Shown here one piece after another: positions 6,548 through 7,409 of a stretch of 7,409 nt of DNA. The stretch lies in contig CAMWKC010000104.1 of the NCBI GenBank assembly GCA_947174735.1, forward strand, positions 1 through 7,409. The letters are read 5' to 3'. The notes beneath the pieces are model-generated. The model saw only the letters and a list, made by a program, of their open reading frames with translations. It had not been told where the DNA came from and did no database searches. The translations under genes were made by a program, and so were the position numbers. The DNA comes from an uncultured Porphyromonadaceae bacterium (GTDB lineage: Bacteria > Bacteroidota > Bacteroidia > Bacteroidales > Muribaculaceae). Position 1 is the stretch's first letter. Every line of letters starts with the position of its first letter.

Positions 6548-7409
6548 ATGGAGAAGACATTCCCCATGGTCGCCAAGACATTCCAGGGCCTTGAAGATGT
6601 CCTGCGCGACGAACTCATCGGCCTGGGCGCGCAGAACGTCGAACTGGGCAACCGCATGGTGTCGTTCGAGGGAGACCTCGAACTGATGTACAAGGCCAAT
6701 ATGTGCTGCCGCACGGCATTGCGTATTCTGAAGCCTATCGTCAGATTCATCGCCAATGACCCCGATGAGCTTTACGATGCCGTACGCGACCTCGACTGGA
6801 GCGAGTTCATGGGACCCGATTCTACTTTCGCCATCGATTCTACGGTCAACAGTGCCGAGTTTACTCATTCGCGCTTCGTGACTTACCGTGTGAAAGATGG
6901 TATTGTCGATCACTTCAACGATAAACTCGGACGTCGTCCTTCAATTCGCGTCAGCGGTGCCGATGTGTTACTTAACGTTCATATCTCGGACAACCGTGTC
7001 ACTATTTCGCTCGACTCAAGCGGCGAGCCTTTGAGCAAACGCGGCTATCGTATCGAACAGACTGAGGCACCCATCAACGAAGTGCTTGCTGCCGGTATCA
7101 TAATGAAGACCGGCTGGCGTGGCGAAAGCGACTTTGTTGACCCGATGTGCGGCTCGGGAACTTTCCTTATCGAAGCTGCCCTGATAGCCGCCAATATCAA
7201 TCCGGGAGTCTATCGAGAGCATTTCGCATTTGAGAAATGGCCTGATTTCGATAAAGAACTCTTTGAAGAGATTTATAACGACGACTCGGAAGAACGCGAG
7301 TTTGCCTATAAAATATATGGCGGTGACATAGATCCCGAGGCAGTCACGATAGCACGTAAAAACATCCGTAATGCCCGTGTTGATGATATGGTTGAACTGG
7401 TGTGTCAGC
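6548..7409 (+). CDS. THUMP-domain class I SAM-dependent RNA methyltransferase, RlmL/UPF0020-like (partial, 3' end outside window)
   Basis: The visible 287 codons encode the N-terminal part of a COG0116-type enzyme, the family of the E. coli RlmL N-terminal half that makes m2G2445 in 23S rRNA. After MEKTFPMVAKTFQGLEDVL comes a THUMP-type RNA-binding region (about 45-155), then the family linker DSSGEPLSKRGYR (156-168) and EAPINEVLAAGII (173-185). Next are SAM motif I, DPMCGSGTFLIEAALIA (198-214), and an acidic strand end GGDIDPEAVTIARKN (258-272). The catalytic N/D-PP-Y motif would lie beyond the window. ATG 6548 is chosen because homologues start close to this point and no other in-frame ATG lies in the 65-bp spacer. 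The target nucleotide cannot be read from this fragment. It shares the strand of ftsZ, and I see no terminator or clear promoter between them, so it may be cotranscribed with the division genes. Confidence 0.93.
   Translation, partial: MEKTFPMVAKTFQGLEDVLRDELIGLGAQNVELGNRMVSFEGDLELMYKANMCCRTALRILKPIVRFIANDPDELYDAVRDLDWSEFMGPDSTFAIDSTVNSAEFTHSRFVTYRVKDGIVDHFNDKLGRRPSIRVSGADVLLNVHISDNRVTISLDSSGEPLSKRGYRIEQTEAPINEVLAAGIIMKTGWRGESDFVDPMCGSGTFLIEAALIAANINPGVYREHFAFEKWPDFDKELFEEIYNDDSEEREFAYKIYGGDIDPEAVTIARKNIRNARVDDMVELVCQ

Noticed and set aside
6548..6720. Seemingly higher GC at the start of the methyltransferase gene as a sign of transfer
   Set aside because: The shift is mild and short, the rest of the gene resembles its neighbours, and the enzyme family is widespread in Bacteroidota.
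6524..6913. Minus-strand open frame of 129 codons over the start of the methyltransferase
   Set aside because: The + strand frame has clear family motifs through the same bases, so the minus frame is a mirror.

Overview
This window is the 3' part of a dcw (division and cell wall) cluster, probably from a member of the Bacteroidota, order Bacteroidales. The gut Muribaculaceae/Bacteroides side is my guess, not something I can prove from the sequence. Four observations support this. The gene order is (ftsW tail)-murG-murC-ftsQ-ftsA-ftsZ, with no ddl between murC and ftsQ. MurG has QEQN where Proteobacteria have HEQN. FtsA begins with an AIE-type first phosphate loop. No start codon is preceded by a clear Shine-Dalgarno sequence; the upstream bases are instead mostly A/T-rich, as is usual for this phylum. 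All genes lie on the + strand, and base and codon use look uniform, with no sign of transfer or of mobile DNA.

Layout: bases 1-91 are the last 29 codons of an upstream gene, most likely ftsW by synteny, closed by three tandem TAA codons. murG (113-1252) overlaps murC (1249-2658) by ATGA. ftsQ (2663-3634) follows murC after 4 bp, and ftsQ overlaps ftsA (3631-5010) by ATGA. An 86-bp spacer containing a possible hairpin and a short open frame separates ftsA from ftsZ (5097-6482). After a 65-bp spacer, a THUMP-domain class I RNA methyltransferase gene (6548 onward) runs off the right end.

The genes form one functional set. MurC adds L-alanine to UDP-MurNAc in the cytoplasm, and MurG makes lipid II at the inner membrane face. 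FtsW, if correctly identified, polymerises lipid II at the septum. FtsQ is the membrane-anchored periplasmic scaffold, FtsA tethers the Z-ring to the membrane, and FtsZ is the tubulin-like ring polymer. Tight spacing and overlaps from murG through ftsA suggest one transcript with translational coupling. The ftsA-ftsZ spacer is the first place where expression could be adjusted separately.

No gene-free stretch exceeds 86 bp. I saw no tRNA, rRNA, CRISPR, IS element or attachment site. I do not see an undescribed system here. The points worth a second look are small: a degenerate phosphate-1 loop in FtsA, a Ser/Thr-rich FtsQ tail, the structured ftsA-ftsZ spacer with its exactly fitting small ORF, and some altered motif positions in MurC.
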